Notes: generated by a model not told the origin, from the sequence alone. A stretch of 64,000 nt of DNA from Thermaerobacter sp. FW80 (GCF_004634385.1 NZ_CP037895.1:186001-250000), one strand, 5' to 3'; shown: positions 52,967 through 62,039, counted from the first letter of the stretch. Program-made: numbers and translations.

Positions 52967-54463
52967 TTAGGCAGCCGTGGGGATCCTGTGGCGCCGCGTC
53001 ACCGCGTCCAGCAGCACCAAGCCCACACCGGCCGCGAGAAAGGCGGCGCTGATGGGCTTGTCCACCAGTACGCTCCAATCCCCGTTGGAAAGCAACAGGG
53101 CTTGGCGCAGGGACTGCTCCATCCGAGGCCCTAGGATGGCCCCCAGCACCAGCGGCACCTGGGGGATACCCAAGGCCCGCATGCCGTAGCCCAACAGACC
53201 GAATACGAACAGCATGATTACATCCGCCAGGCTGCCGTGGAGAGCGTAGGCACCCACGGCGGCAATGGCAATGATTAGTGGCATAAGAATGCGCACGGGT
53301 ACGTCGAGGATTCGCGTGAATATCCCGATCAGCGGCAGGTTCAGAATGAGCAAGATGACATTGCTTACGTACAAGGCCGCGATGGTTCCCCAGATCACGT
53401 CCGGGTGGTCGATCATTAGCCGTGGGCCTGGCTGGATGCCGTACATCATCAGAGCAACCAGGAGCACAGCGGTGGTGCCCGACCCAGGCACGCCCAGCGT
53501 GAACATGGGGATCATCGCCCCGCCCGTGGCGGCATTGTTAGCCGTCTCAGAGGCCGCCACACCCTCGATGGCGCCACGGCCGAAACGTTCCGGCTGCCGC
53601 GAGACGCGCTTCTCCAGCGTGTATGCCATGAGCGAGCCCAGCGAGCTACCCGAGCCAGGCAGGATGCCGGCCAGAAATCCCACCACGGATCCGCGAAGGA
53701 TGGCTGGCCACGAACGGCGCCAGTCTTCGTGGTCGGGCCAGAGGCGTCCGCGAATGCCCAGGCGTTCTGCTGCGCCACCCTGCCGGTGACTGACGTGCCA
53801 GAGCACCTCGCCTACCCCGAAGACGCCCATCAGCAGCAGGATTTCGTCGATCCCGTCCAACAGTTCATCGATCCCCAGGGTTAGGCGCGGTGCACCGGTC
53901 TGTAGGTCAGTGCCCACCATGGCCAGCACCAGACCCAGCGCCACCGCCGCCAGGCCCTTGAGCAGGTCATCACCCAGCAGGGCCGATGTGAACAGCAGCG
54001 CCGCCAGCATGAGGGAGAACATCTCGGCTGGGCCGAAGAGCAAGGCGTACTGGGCGATGGACGGAGCCAGAAAGGTCAGGCCGACCACCGACAGGGTGCC
54101 GCCGATGAAGGAGCCGATGGCGGAGATGGCAAGGGCGGCGCCGCCCTTCCCCTGCTTGGCCAGCTGGAACCCGTCCACGGCGGTCATCATTGACGATGCC
54201 TCGCCGGGGACATCGAGCAGGATGGAGGTGAGCGAGCCTCCGTACATGGCGCCCAGGTAGACGCCCGTCATCATAATCAGGGCGAACTCCGGACGCAGGG
54301 CGAAGGCGACCGGGATCAGCAGGGCCACTGTGGTAGATGGTCCCAACCCTGGAAGGATGCCCACGATCGTGCCCAAGATGCAGCCGATCAACGCCGAGAG
54401 TAGGTTGGCCGGCTGCAACGCAACCTGAAACCCTTCCAGCAGCAGTGAAAGGGCTTCATTCAC
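52967..54463 (-). CDS. tctA: Tripartite tricarboxylate transporter, large membrane subunit TctA
   Basis: 498 aa, the normal TctA length, with about 12 hydrophobic segments. Family signatures are GILPGLGPSTTVALLIP, YLGAMYGGSLTSILLDVPGE and the repeat-half GFLAGILPGSGSSLGSLMAY with FTLGVPGSGTTAVLL. The GTG start at 54463 overlaps the tctB stop by 4 nt. Inner-membrane channel for a tricarboxylate delivered by TctC. Confidence 0.95.
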   Translation of the reverse strand: MNEALSLLLEGFQVALQPANLLSALIGCILGTIVGILPGLGPSTTVALLIPVAFALRPEFALIMMTGVYLGAMYGGSLTSILLDVPGEASSMMTAVDGFQLAKQGKGGAALAISAIGSFIGGTLSVVGLTFLAPSIAQYALLFGPAEMFSLMLAALLFTSALLGDDLLKGLAAVALGLVLAMVGTDLQTGAPRLTLGIDELLDGIDEILLLMGVFGVGEVLWHVSHRQGGAAERLGIRGRLWPDHEDWRRSWPAILRGSVVGFLAGILPGSGSSLGSLMAYTLEKRVSRQPERFGRGAIEGVAASETANNAATGGAMIPMFTLGVPGSGTTAVLLVALMMYGIQPGPRLMIDHPDVIWGTIAALYVSNVILLILNLPLIGIFTRILDVPVRILMPLIIAIAAVGAYALHGSLADVIMLFVFGLLGYGMRALGIPQVPLVLGAILGPRMEQSLRQALLLSNGDWSVLVDKPISAAFLAAGVGLVLLDAVTRRHRIPTAA

Positions 54464-54936
54464 AGCCCCAACCCCCCCGGCAACGCGATGTGCAGCACTT
54501 TCGCAAACAGAACGTAGAGCAGGGCTGTGGCACTGACGCTTACCAGCAGCGATTCCAGGTGGCGCCGTCCACCCATGACGTAGAGCATGTACGAGACGGC
54601 CAGGACATTGGCGGCCACGAAGCCCACTTTCGCCAGCAGAACGATGTAGATCACGAAGCCGCCCGCGAAGAGGACAACAGCCGTCACGTCCCCCAAGTCC
54701 GCGGCTTCGTGGTGGGCGGCGCGCAGGCCCCGTACTAGCAGAAGCAGGCCCAATCCCACCATGGTTACGCCCAAGGTCATGGGAAAGGTCCGCGGGCCAA
54801 GGGCATCGACAAGGCCCTCGGGCTGGAAGATGCGGCCGGCTTGTTGGACCGTCAGCATGCCCAGCAGGACCATCGCCAGCCCCGCGGCAACGTCCTTCGA
54901 CCTCAGCCGCCCCATGCGCATGAGCCTCCCCGTCAC
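54460..54936 (-). CDS. tctB: Tripartite tricarboxylate transporter, small membrane subunit TctB
   Basis: 158 aa with four hydrophobic segments (LAMVLLGMLTV, FPMTLGVTMVGLGLLLLV, VVLFAGGFVIYIVLL and the C-terminal helix) and the GPRTFP motif of the family. It overlaps tctC and tctA by 4 nt each, so the three are translationally coupled. MRMGRLRSKD (ATG 54918 region) is an alternative start five codons inside. Confidence 0.92.
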   Translation of the reverse strand: MTGRLMRMGRLRSKDVAAGLAMVLLGMLTVQQAGRIFQPEGLVDALGPRTFPMTLGVTMVGLGLLLLVRGLRAAHHEAADLGDVTAVVLFAGGFVIYIVLLAKVGFVAANVLAVSYMLYVMGGRRHLESLLVSVSATALLYVLFAKVLHIALPGGLGL

Positions 54937-55946
54937 TTGACCTGTCCAACGGCCTTCAGCAGCTCTTCGGCGGCAGCGGCTTCCTCTTGCAGGCTCTGCT
55001 TGAAGGCCTCACTGTCCAGGTAGGCGTCGTACCAGCCGTGGCGCTCGAGGATCTGCTTCCACGTGGGCGTCTGCACCATCTTCGCGAACGTCTCATTCCA
55101 GAAAGCCAGCGCGTCGGCGGGCATATCGGGGGGGGCGAACACGCCGCGCCAGTGCGCGATCTCGATGTCGTACCCTAGCTCCTTCCAAGTCGGAGCATCC
55201 ACGCCCTCTACCCGCTCGGGGCTCGAGATGGCCAGAATGCGGACCTGACCGCTTTGATACTGCGGCAGTGTTTCAGACAGGCCGGTCGAGATCACCGCCA
55301 CGTGGCCGCCCAACAGCTGGGTCATTAGGTCGCCGCCGGAACGGAAAGACACGATGTTGATCTGCGCCGGGTCAATGCCCGCGGCCTGGGCCATACGCAG
55401 GATGTTCATCTGGTCGTTGCTGGGAACGGTGCCCACGCCGAAGGTAATGGCCTTGGGATTGGCCTTCAGGGTGTTTACCACGTCCTGGACCGACTGGTAC
55501 GGCGAATCGGCGCGCACGGCCAAAACCACCCAGTCGGTGACCAGCCGGGCCACGGGCGTGAAGTCGTCCACGTCCAGGTCGGTAGTACCGATAATGGGGT
55601 TTAGGTATATGCGGTTGGACTCAGTCAACAGGGTGTACCCGTCGCCCCGCTTCTCGTACAAGTACGCACGAGCCGGGTTGCCGCCACCGCCGCCCATGTT
55701 CTTGATCGTCAGCGTGACAGGCAACAGCTTTTCCTTGGTCAAGGCCTCCTCGATGGCCCGAGCCAGCAGGTCCAAGCCACCGCCGGGGTCACCGGCGGCT
55801 ACCAACTCGATGGGCCGCTCGGGGTAGCGGGACTGTTGCGGTGCAGCCTGGTCCGATCCCTCATCCACCGCTTGGCCACACGCTGTGACGACCAAGGTCA
55901 GAGCCAGCAAGGTGATCCACATCAAGCGCCAAGGCCGCCGCTGCAT
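54933..55946 (-). CDS. tctC: Tripartite tricarboxylate transporter, solute-binding lipoprotein TctC
   Basis: 337-aa Bug/TctC-family extracytoplasmic receptor. The signal peptide ends in the lipobox VTAC (Cys 23), so it is a membrane-anchored lipoprotein as expected in a Gram-positive-type cell. RYPERPIELVAAGDPGGGLDLLAR is the start of the binding domain; DDFTPVARLVTDWVVLAV and GVGTVPSNDQ follow. Ligand likely a tricarboxylate or related acid, given the downstream enzymes. ATG 55946. Confidence 0.94.
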   Translation of the reverse strand: MQRRPWRLMWITLLALTLVVTACGQAVDEGSDQAAPQQSRYPERPIELVAAGDPGGGLDLLARAIEEALTKEKLLPVTLTIKNMGGGGGNPARAYLYEKRGDGYTLLTESNRIYLNPIIGTTDLDVDDFTPVARLVTDWVVLAVRADSPYQSVQDVVNTLKANPKAITFGVGTVPSNDQMNILRMAQAAGIDPAQINIVSFRSGGDLMTQLLGGHVAVISTGLSETLPQYQSGQVRILAISSPERVEGVDAPTWKELGYDIEIAHWRGVFAPPDMPADALAFWNETFAKMVQTPTWKQILERHGWYDAYLDSEAFKQSLQEEAAAAEELLKAVGQVK

Positions 55947-55986
55947 ACTCTTACCCCCTCTGACATTCTGGTTGGGGCGCCGGATC

Positions 55987-57438
55987 CTACGGCACCTTGG
56001 GTGCCAGATACGGAATCAGTGCCGCCACGTCGGCCTGCTCCTCGCAGGCTAGCACCCCGTCCCGGACGGCTAAGGCTGCCTCACGTCCCACCACCGGCGC
56101 AGCGAGCCGTTCGTATTTGGCCATCACCTCCTCATAGGAGAGCGGGTTGTTCCGGCTGCCTCGCGCATGGGTCACGCGGCGGCGATAGCATCGGCCGTCT
56201 TGCGTGACCAGTGTCAGCTCCACGGTGTGGCGCCCCTCCCGCCCCAACCGGTCCAAGTTGGGATCGGGAACCACGCGGATCCGTGACACCAGAGCCAGGA
56301 TCCGGGGGTCGGCCAGCCGGTCTTCCGCGAACTGCTCCACAAACAGGGCGCGGTCCACCAGTAACGCGGCCAGGGTGTAGGCCAGGTTCATCTGGGCAGC
56401 CAGGATGCCGTTGGGTTGATAGGGCCAGCCCACGTGGTGCCAGGTGGCGGTGGTGCAACGGACCTCAATGTGGTCTACGTCCTCCGGACGCAGATCCGGT
56501 CTTTCTGCCAGAATCGAGCGGAGGGCGTCGATACTAGTGTGGTTGCTCCCACAGCATGGGTAGGCCTTGATCTGTACGCCCAGGAGCATCCATCGACTTC
56601 CAAGGTCAGCCAGCACGTCGGAAACGTCCTCCACATCGGCCAGGGCACGCGCAAAGCCGCCGTACGGCGATTCCAGGACGTTCGGCGTGCCGGTGAGGCC
56701 ACGAGCGGCCAGCAGGGCCGCCACCACGCCAGCGCGGGCGGAGAACCCCGCGTGCACGCGCTTGACCATGGCCCCATACTGGGCCGCCATCAACGCTCCG
56801 CCACCCGATCCCGCGATGCCCAGCGCGTGCGCGGTGGTCTGCGGGTCCAGGCGGAGCAAGCGCGCGGCCGTGGCGGCCGTGGCAAAGACCCCCGTATTTG
56901 GGCTGGGGTGAAAGCCTCGAGCCAGCTGCCGCGCGCCAGTAACCATCCCGATGCGCGAACCCACCTCCATGCCCACCGCCAACGCTTGCAGGAGTTCGTG
57001 CCCATCCACGGGGATGGGTGGCACCTCGGGCCGGCTACGGTCACCGCGGGCGGCGGCCGCCCGCAACTCCACCATGGCGAAGGCGGCTGGCAATACCTGG
57101 GATGCTAGGTGGATCACGGCCACCGGGTGCACGTCGTCCATCTCGAAGGCGTGGATGTAGGTACCGTGGACCAGGGCGGCGTCGGCAGCGGAAGTGCGGA
57201 AGCCTCCTGCTCCCCAGAGGCGTACCTCCGGCCGTGATGCCTCGGTCCGTACGAAGTCGGCGACGATGCGACCCCACGGCGTGGTGGGGCCGAATAACGC
57301 GCAACCGATGCCGTCCAGTGTGACGAGCTTCACGGTCGCAACGACCTCGTCGGGCAGATCGTCCACGCTAGCGGTGGCGCACCACTCCGCCAGCGGCTGG
57401 GTTACACGCTGCCAGCCCCCCTTGGCGGCGGCCGTCAT
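55987..57438 (-). CDS. MmgE/PrpD-family dehydratase
   Basis: 483 aa; family of 2-methylcitrate dehydratase (PrpD), cis-aconitate decarboxylase and MmgE. Recognisable are GIGCALFG near the N-terminus, HGTYIHAFEMDDVHP, ALGIAGSGGGALMA and KAYPCCGSNHTSIDAL. The frame extends upstream, but ATG 57438 has GGAGAGGAG and overlaps the LeuD-like gene by 4 nt. Proposed role: removes water from a 2-alkyl-citrate or related tricarboxylate. Not distinguishable from cis-aconitate decarboxylase by eye. Confidence 0.9.
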   Translation of the reverse strand: MTAAAKGGWQRVTQPLAEWCATASVDDLPDEVVATVKLVTLDGIGCALFGPTTPWGRIVADFVRTEASRPEVRLWGAGGFRTSAADAALVHGTYIHAFEMDDVHPVAVIHLASQVLPAAFAMVELRAAAARGDRSRPEVPPIPVDGHELLQALAVGMEVGSRIGMVTGARQLARGFHPSPNTGVFATAATAARLLRLDPQTTAHALGIAGSGGGALMAAQYGAMVKRVHAGFSARAGVVAALLAARGLTGTPNVLESPYGGFARALADVEDVSDVLADLGSRWMLLGVQIKAYPCCGSNHTSIDALRSILAERPDLRPEDVDHIEVRCTTATWHHVGWPYQPNGILAAQMNLAYTLAALLVDRALFVEQFAEDRLADPRILALVSRIRVVPDPNLDRLGREGRHTVELTLVTQDGRCYRRRVTHARGSRNNPLSYEEVMAKYERLAAPVVGREAALAVRDGVLACEEQADVAALIPYLAPKVP

Positions 57439-57959
57439 GGCGTCTCCTCTCCTTCGACCATGGGGTCGGGGTACTGCCCGTGCCGCGTGAAGTACTCTAC
57501 CAAACCGCCTGCCATCAGAATCCGGCGCATGAAGGCGGGCAACGGCCGCCCGTGGATCACGCCGCCCCGGGTAAGGTTGCGGACGGTGCCGGCCGCGAAG
57601 TCCACCTCCACCTCGTCGCCGTCGGCGATGCCTTCTGGCGCCGCCTCCAGCAGCGGTAGGCCCACGTTGATGGCATTGCGGTAGAAGATGCGGGCGAAAG
57701 AGGCGGCTACCACCCCAGCGACCCCCGCCAGCTTGATTACCACTGGCGCAGCCTCCCGAGACGACCCGCAACCGAAGTTCTGACCGGCTACAATCAGGTC
57801 GCCAGGCCGTACCAGCGAGCCGAAACCGGGTCGCACATCTTCCATCAAATAGCGGGCCGCCTCGGACAGGTCGCGCACGCTCTGCTTGCGAGCCGCGGAA
57901 ATGATGTAGTCTGTGTTGATGTCATCCCCGAACACCCAGGCGCGGCCGCGGGCCCTCAT
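57435..57959 (-). CDS. LeuD-like small subunit of an isopropylmalate/homoaconitate-type (de)hydratase
   Basis: 174 aa, the length of archaeal/thermophile-type LeuD/HacB subunits. GDDINTDYII at the start and the swivelling-domain loop NFGCGSSREAAPVV are diagnostic, with FARIFYRNAINVGLP. Overlaps the LeuC-like gene and the PrpD-like gene by 4 nt each. With the LeuC-like subunit it forms a [4Fe-4S] enzyme that isomerises or hydrates a tricarboxylate. Whether it serves leucine synthesis or this catabolic operon is decided by context in favour of the latter. Confidence 0.9.
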   Translation of the reverse strand: MRARGRAWVFGDDINTDYIISAARKQSVRDLSEAARYLMEDVRPGFGSLVRPGDLIVAGQNFGCGSSREAAPVVIKLAGVAGVVAASFARIFYRNAINVGLPLLEAAPEGIADGDEVEVDFAAGTVRNLTRGGVIHGRPLPAFMRRILMAGGLVEYFTRHGQYPDPMVEGEETP

Positions 57960-59245
57960 CGCGCCATCGCCTCCTCGCGAAGCACGGTTCGAGGATCGGT
58001 GATGCACCCTGTGAGCGCAGCCGTCGCCACCGCGGCCGGCGAGGCCAGGAAGACCTCGGCCTCGGGGGTGCCCAGGCGTCCTTTGAAGTTGCGGTTGCCG
58101 GAACTGATCACCCGCTCGCCGGGTGCCGGGAGGCCAAAGCCCGACGCGGCGGTGCAGCCGCTGCAACCGGGCACGCCGATGACGGCGCCCGCCTCCATCA
58201 AGTCGGCGATCACACCCTCCGCCAGGCAACGCCGGTACACCTCGCGGGAAGCCGGTGTAACGTATAAACGCACTCCCTTGGCCACCCGGCGACCGCGCAG
58301 AATGCGAGCGGCCTCGCGCAGGTCTTCGTACCGTCCGTTGACGCACGTGCCGATGATGGCCACCTGCACTGGCAGGCCGGCGTAGGCTTTCAGAGGGTGG
58401 ACGTTATCCGGCCGGTGTGGCGCGGCGACCAGGGGCTCCAGCTGATCCAGGTCCAGCTCGACCACGCGGTCGTAGCGGGCGTCCGGATCGGGAGTGAAGA
58501 CCTGCCACGGCCGGCGTGTGGGTCGCTGGCGGAGCCATTCCGTCAGCACCGCGTCACAGGGGAAAAGGGCCGCCTTGGCGCCCATCTCCATGGCCAGGTT
58601 CGCCAGCGTCATACGCTCGCCCACACCCAGGTGTGCCAGGGCCGGACCGTCGAATTCCAAAGCCTTGTAGGTGGCGCCGTTGGCGGTCAGCGCCCTCAGC
58701 AGGGCCAAGGCCACATCCTTGGCATATACGCCCGCGCGCAGGCGCCCTCGCAGGATCACGCGCACGGAGGACGGCACCTTCAGCCAGATGCGGCCGGTCT
58801 TCATGACCACCGCTAAATCGGTGGAACCGACCCCGGTCGCGAACGCGTGGAAGGCCCCAAGGGTGGTGGTATGGGAGTCCGTCCCCACCACCACGTCGCC
58901 GGGCACCACGTGGCCCCGCTCGGGAAGTACTTGGTGGCAGATGCCCTCGCCGACCTCAATCACCTCGATGCCCTGCTCCCGAGCAAAGGTGCACATGTCA
59001 CGCTGCACCTGGGCCGCCAACGGAATATGGCTCGACGGGGCGTGGTCGAAGACGAACTTAATCCGCTCGGGGTCAAATACCCGCTCCGCACCTAGGCGGA
59101 CGAACACGTCGGTAACCAGGGGTCGGTTCCCGTCATGGGCCATGCACACATCCACCGGGCAGACCACCAGCTCGCCGGCCTCCACAGTCCGGCCCACCTT
59201 GGCGGAAAGCAGCTTTTCGGCCAACGTCTGTCCCATGATGCTCAC
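57956..59245 (-). CDS. LeuC-like large subunit, aconitase-family (de)hydratase
   Basis: 429 aa [4Fe-4S] protein of the LeuC/HacA group. Cluster cysteines are seen in IIGTCVNG and GVPGCSGCTAASG, with GTDSHTTTLGA and RVISSGNRNFKGRLG. GTG 59245 or ATG 59236 could start it; GGAGG lies upstream of both. Stop overlaps the LeuD-like start, and its own start overlaps the stop of the DRE-TIM enzyme gene, so the block is tightly coupled. Proposed role: rehydration of the alkene produced by the PrpD-like enzyme, or direct isomerisation. Confidence 0.92.
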   Translation of the reverse strand: MSIMGQTLAEKLLSAKVGRTVEAGELVVCPVDVCMAHDGNRPLVTDVFVRLGAERVFDPERIKFVFDHAPSSHIPLAAQVQRDMCTFAREQGIEVIEVGEGICHQVLPERGHVVPGDVVVGTDSHTTTLGAFHAFATGVGSTDLAVVMKTGRIWLKVPSSVRVILRGRLRAGVYAKDVALALLRALTANGATYKALEFDGPALAHLGVGERMTLANLAMEMGAKAALFPCDAVLTEWLRQRPTRRPWQVFTPDPDARYDRVVELDLDQLEPLVAAPHRPDNVHPLKAYAGLPVQVAIIGTCVNGRYEDLREAARILRGRRVAKGVRLYVTPASREVYRRCLAEGVIADLMEAGAVIGVPGCSGCTAASGFGLPAPGERVISSGNRNFKGRLGTPEAEVFLASPAAVATAALTGCITDPRTVLREEAMAR

Positions 59246-60540
59246 CTCGCCTCCTCCTCACCATCCACGGCCGCCCAGAGGCTGACCAGTTCCTCATCGC
59301 TCAGCTCACCACCCTTGGACAGGGTTTGCGATTCCAAGCAGCGAGCTAGGCGTGCCAGCCGGGTGCGCAACGCGGGGTCGTCGATGCCTTCTGGCCAAAG
59401 GCCTAGGGCGCCTAACCGAGCGCGCAAGGCCGCCTCGCCCGAGTACTTGCCCAACGGAAACCGGCGGGTGTTGCCCACCTGCTCGGGAGCTAGGGCTTCG
59501 TAGACCATGGGATGCCGCAGTACGCCCAGCACGTGGGCGTCCAGCTTGTGTGCGAAGGCGTCGCGGCCGGCTACGGGATGCCAGGGCGGAAGCTGCAGGC
59601 CGAACTCCGCAAAGGCCTGGCGCACCAGGGGTGTTAGCCGCGCCAGCTCGATTCCTGTCTCGGCTCCGTACAGCAATTCCAAGACAACCGCAAGCTGTTC
59701 TAGCGGCGCGTTGCCGGCCCGTTCTCCCAGTCCGCCCAGTGTCGCGTCGGCGCTGGCCGCCCCTGCACGTACACCAGCCAGGGTGTTAGCCAAGGCTAGG
59801 CCGAAATCGTTATGACAGTGGATGTGCACGGGGACCCCACTCCACTCGCGCACTTGGGACACAAGCTCCGCGAAGACTTCCGGCGTGGCGGCGCCTGCCG
59901 TATCCGCCACCGTGACCCTTTCGGCGCCCGCATCGACCACGGCGCGGTAGAGGTCGCGCAGAAAGGCCGGATGGGCGCGTGTGGTGTCGGTGGGGCTGAA
60001 GCGGACATGACACCCGCGGCCGACGGCGTAGCGGACGGCTTTTGTCGAGTGCTGGAGCATCTGACGGCGCGTCGTACGCTGCACATAGGTCAGGCGCAGG
60101 TCTGAGGCCGGGAACATCAGGACCACCCAGTCCACGCCCGTGGCCAGCGCCCGATCGATCTGCTCCCGCCAGTCATCGAGGAAGACCTGTACGATGGCTT
60201 CCGTCACCACTGTGTGTCCGTCGGGGGTACGCAGGGCGGCACCACTTATCCAGCGCGCGAACGTCTCGTCGGCGGTGGACCGCCCTGGGTAGCCTACCTG
60301 CAGGTGCCGGACGCCCGCCGCGACCAGGGCCCGCGCTAGGCGGCACTTGGCCTCGAAGTCGAGGTTTACCCCAGCCGCTTGCTCGCCTTCGCGCAGGGTG
60401 CAATCGTTGATGATCACCGGGCGTGCCATAGGGCCGGTGGATCTCCCGGGGCCACCGAAGGCCCGTGGGCACAGCCACGCAGGGCCCCACTCGTCTATGG
60501 CGGGTGCAGTTGTGTCGGGGGAACGTGCGCTGTCCGTCAC
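59242..60540 (-). CDS. Homocitrate/isopropylmalate synthase-family enzyme (DRE-TIM metallolyase)
   Basis: 432 aa from GTG 60540, which has GGAGGTGG at ideal spacing; homology begins about 37 codons in at MARPVIINDCTLREGEQAAG (ATG 60429, weaker site). Catalytic N-terminal Arg-Asp/Glu motif DCTLREGEQ, the metal-binding HIHCHNDFG and GGLGERAGNA are all present; LQVGYPGRS is unusual where relatives have G-x-P. The C-terminal LeuA regulatory domain is absent, so feedback control is unlikely. Predicted to condense an acyl-CoA with a 2-oxoacid, or to run in reverse. First enzyme gene after the regulator. Confidence 0.88.
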   Translation of the reverse strand: MTDSARSPDTTAPAIDEWGPAWLCPRAFGGPGRSTGPMARPVIINDCTLREGEQAAGVNLDFEAKCRLARALVAAGVRHLQVGYPGRSTADETFARWISGAALRTPDGHTVVTEAIVQVFLDDWREQIDRALATGVDWVVLMFPASDLRLTYVQRTTRRQMLQHSTKAVRYAVGRGCHVRFSPTDTTRAHPAFLRDLYRAVVDAGAERVTVADTAGAATPEVFAELVSQVREWSGVPVHIHCHNDFGLALANTLAGVRAGAASADATLGGLGERAGNAPLEQLAVVLELLYGAETGIELARLTPLVRQAFAEFGLQLPPWHPVAGRDAFAHKLDAHVLGVLRHPMVYEALAPEQVGNTRRFPLGKYSGEAALRARLGALGLWPEGIDDPALRTRLARLARCLESQTLSKGGELSDEELVSLWAAVDGEEEAR

Positions 60541-60556
60541 GGGTCCACCTCCACGT

Positions 60557-61207
60557 TCAATCGCGGATCGCCTTGTGATAGGCATTGAGGATGTGTTCCT
60601 GCATGGCCGCCCGGGCCGCTTCGGCATTCCGCTCCTGTAGCGCGGCCAAGATTCGCTCGTGCTCGCGAAAGGCCTCCCAGGGTCGACCAGGGCTGGCGAT
60701 GGTACGGGCACGGTAGCGGTCGATCATACCCTCGATAGAGCGCAAGAGATTGGGAATGTAGGTAAGCCCGCTGAAGGCGACGAGGCGTTCGTGGAAGCGC
60801 TTGCCCAACATGTCGACGGTATCGAGGTCACCGGCTCGGGTCGCCTTGTTCAGCTGCTGCATGATGGATTGCAGCTCGGCGATGCCCTCGTCCGTGATGC
60901 GTTGCGCTGCGCGCAAAGCGCACAGCCCCTCCAACGCGGCCCGGGTTAGATACAGTTCCTCGATGGCGACCTTCGACAGTCCGACAACCTCGCAAATCCC
61001 CGTGGGTAGGCGGCTAACTAATCCCTCTTGCTCCAGTAACAGCAGCGCCTCACTGATCGGGGTGCGGGAGATACCCCACTGTTCCGCCAGCTGGCTGGCC
61101 ACCAGGCGAGTACCCCTGGGCAGCTCGCCTTGGAGAATCCCGTCGCGCAAGCGCTGGTAAACCTGCTGCCGTAGGGTGTGGAGATTGAAAGCGGGCCGTT
61201 GCGGCAT
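60557..61207 (-). CDS. GntR-family (FadR/FCD) regulator of the tricarboxylate operon
   Basis: 216 aa from ATG 61207 (GGGGAGGG at 9 nt; a GTG seven codons upstream is possible). N-terminal winged helix with LVASQLAEQWGISRTPISEAL and LEQEGLV; C-terminal all-helical FCD domain with ELYLTRAALEGLCALRAAQR, the metal-ligand-like FHERLVAFSG and RARTIASPGRPWEAFREHERIL. FCD members sense organic acids with a bound metal. First gene of the operon, 16 nt before the DRE-TIM gene, so probably autoregulated. A candidate operator is at 61323. Confidence 0.92.
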   Translation of the reverse strand: MPQRPAFNLHTLRQQVYQRLRDGILQGELPRGTRLVASQLAEQWGISRTPISEALLLLEQEGLVSRLPTGICEVVGLSKVAIEELYLTRAALEGLCALRAAQRITDEGIAELQSIMQQLNKATRAGDLDTVDMLGKRFHERLVAFSGLTYIPNLLRSIEGMIDRYRARTIASPGRPWEAFREHERILAALQERNAEAARAAMQEHILNAYHKAIRD

Positions 61208-61322
61208 CGCATGGGCCCTCCCCGTCACAACAGCCCGCCGTTAAGCGGCACGAGCACGTGCCCCTAACGGCTCACGCACAGCGCACCGCGCGACCCATGC
61301 CGCACGGAGATGTAAACACGCG

Positions 61323-61349
61323 TGCATGCTACGTGTCTCATGCTGCATG
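61323..61349. promoter_or_regulatory. Candidate GntR operator/promoter region
   Basis: An AT-richer stretch upstream of the regulator contains TGCATGC...CATGCTGCA, an imperfect inverted repeat over 27 bp, about 115-140 nt before the start. CATG words repeat at 61325, 61340 and 61347. No convincing -35/-10 pair was found. Low-certainty inference from symmetry and position. Confidence 0.3.
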
Positions 61350-61575
61350 TATTGTGTAGAATTCTGCACGAGGGGGCACTTCCCTGCCGAACGTGGCTAA
61401 CGCACCAGCAAGGATCGCGGTGCCACGCCAATAGGATTTTCTCCTCCGCGTCACTCCGTTCGCCGCTGCGGTCGTCGCGGCGGGGCTGGCCGGTTTCGCC
61501 GGATTGCCCGCCCCCTGGCTGGTCGACCCGCTCACGCCTGCACCCTACTACTAGCACTTCCGGGCCATCACGCCG

Positions 61576-61900
61576 GGAAGCTTGCTGGTCCTTCTGACCC
61601 GCAAGGCGCCGCCCGTGTTGCGGAGGCCGTAGCCCACCTGCGGGCCCTGTAAGAGGCACTTGACCGCGGGCCGGCTGGCCGCCGCGGACCGGTTCCTCTC
61701 CCACCTCTCGTGATCCAGGAGACGCTGAACGTGCTACAGTACGCGGAGGCCTTCGGGCTAGACCCCCGGGAGGCGGCGGAGGCGGTGCTCTCGCTCGTCC
61801 AAGCTCGGGAGATGGACTACGAGGAGCGGGCGTGCGTGGTGTTCGCACTGCAGCGCCAGGCCTCCGGCGAAGCGCCGTTCCCCGACGCGGGGCGCGTACG
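61576..61900 (+). pseudogene. Decayed PIN-domain (VapC-like) protein
   Basis: Pieces in different frames follow the order of a PIN toxin: SLLVLLTRK near 61578, then RVAEAVAHLRAL interrupted by TAA near 61650, then VIQETLNVLQYAEAFGLDP and AVLSLVQAREMDYEERACVV up to about 61850. At least one frameshift and one stop are present, and the C-terminal catalytic acid region is not found. No antitoxin gene is adjacent. The assignment is by motif order only. Confidence 0.5.
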
Positions 61901-62039
61901 GCGCGGCATGGACGGCATCACGCGGCACCAGGGGGGCGCGGCCTCGCACCGCGCGGGCATCACGGCCGGCGTTGTCCTGGCACGGCGACGAGGGGGGGCC
62001 ATGGAGGTCCGACGCGTCCGGCGTCAGAGGGCAACTTCT

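Noticed and set aside
61264-61848. 194-codon minus-strand frame upstream of the GntR gene
   Set aside because: Pro/Arg-rich low complexity, antisense to the PIN remnant, no ribosome binding site.
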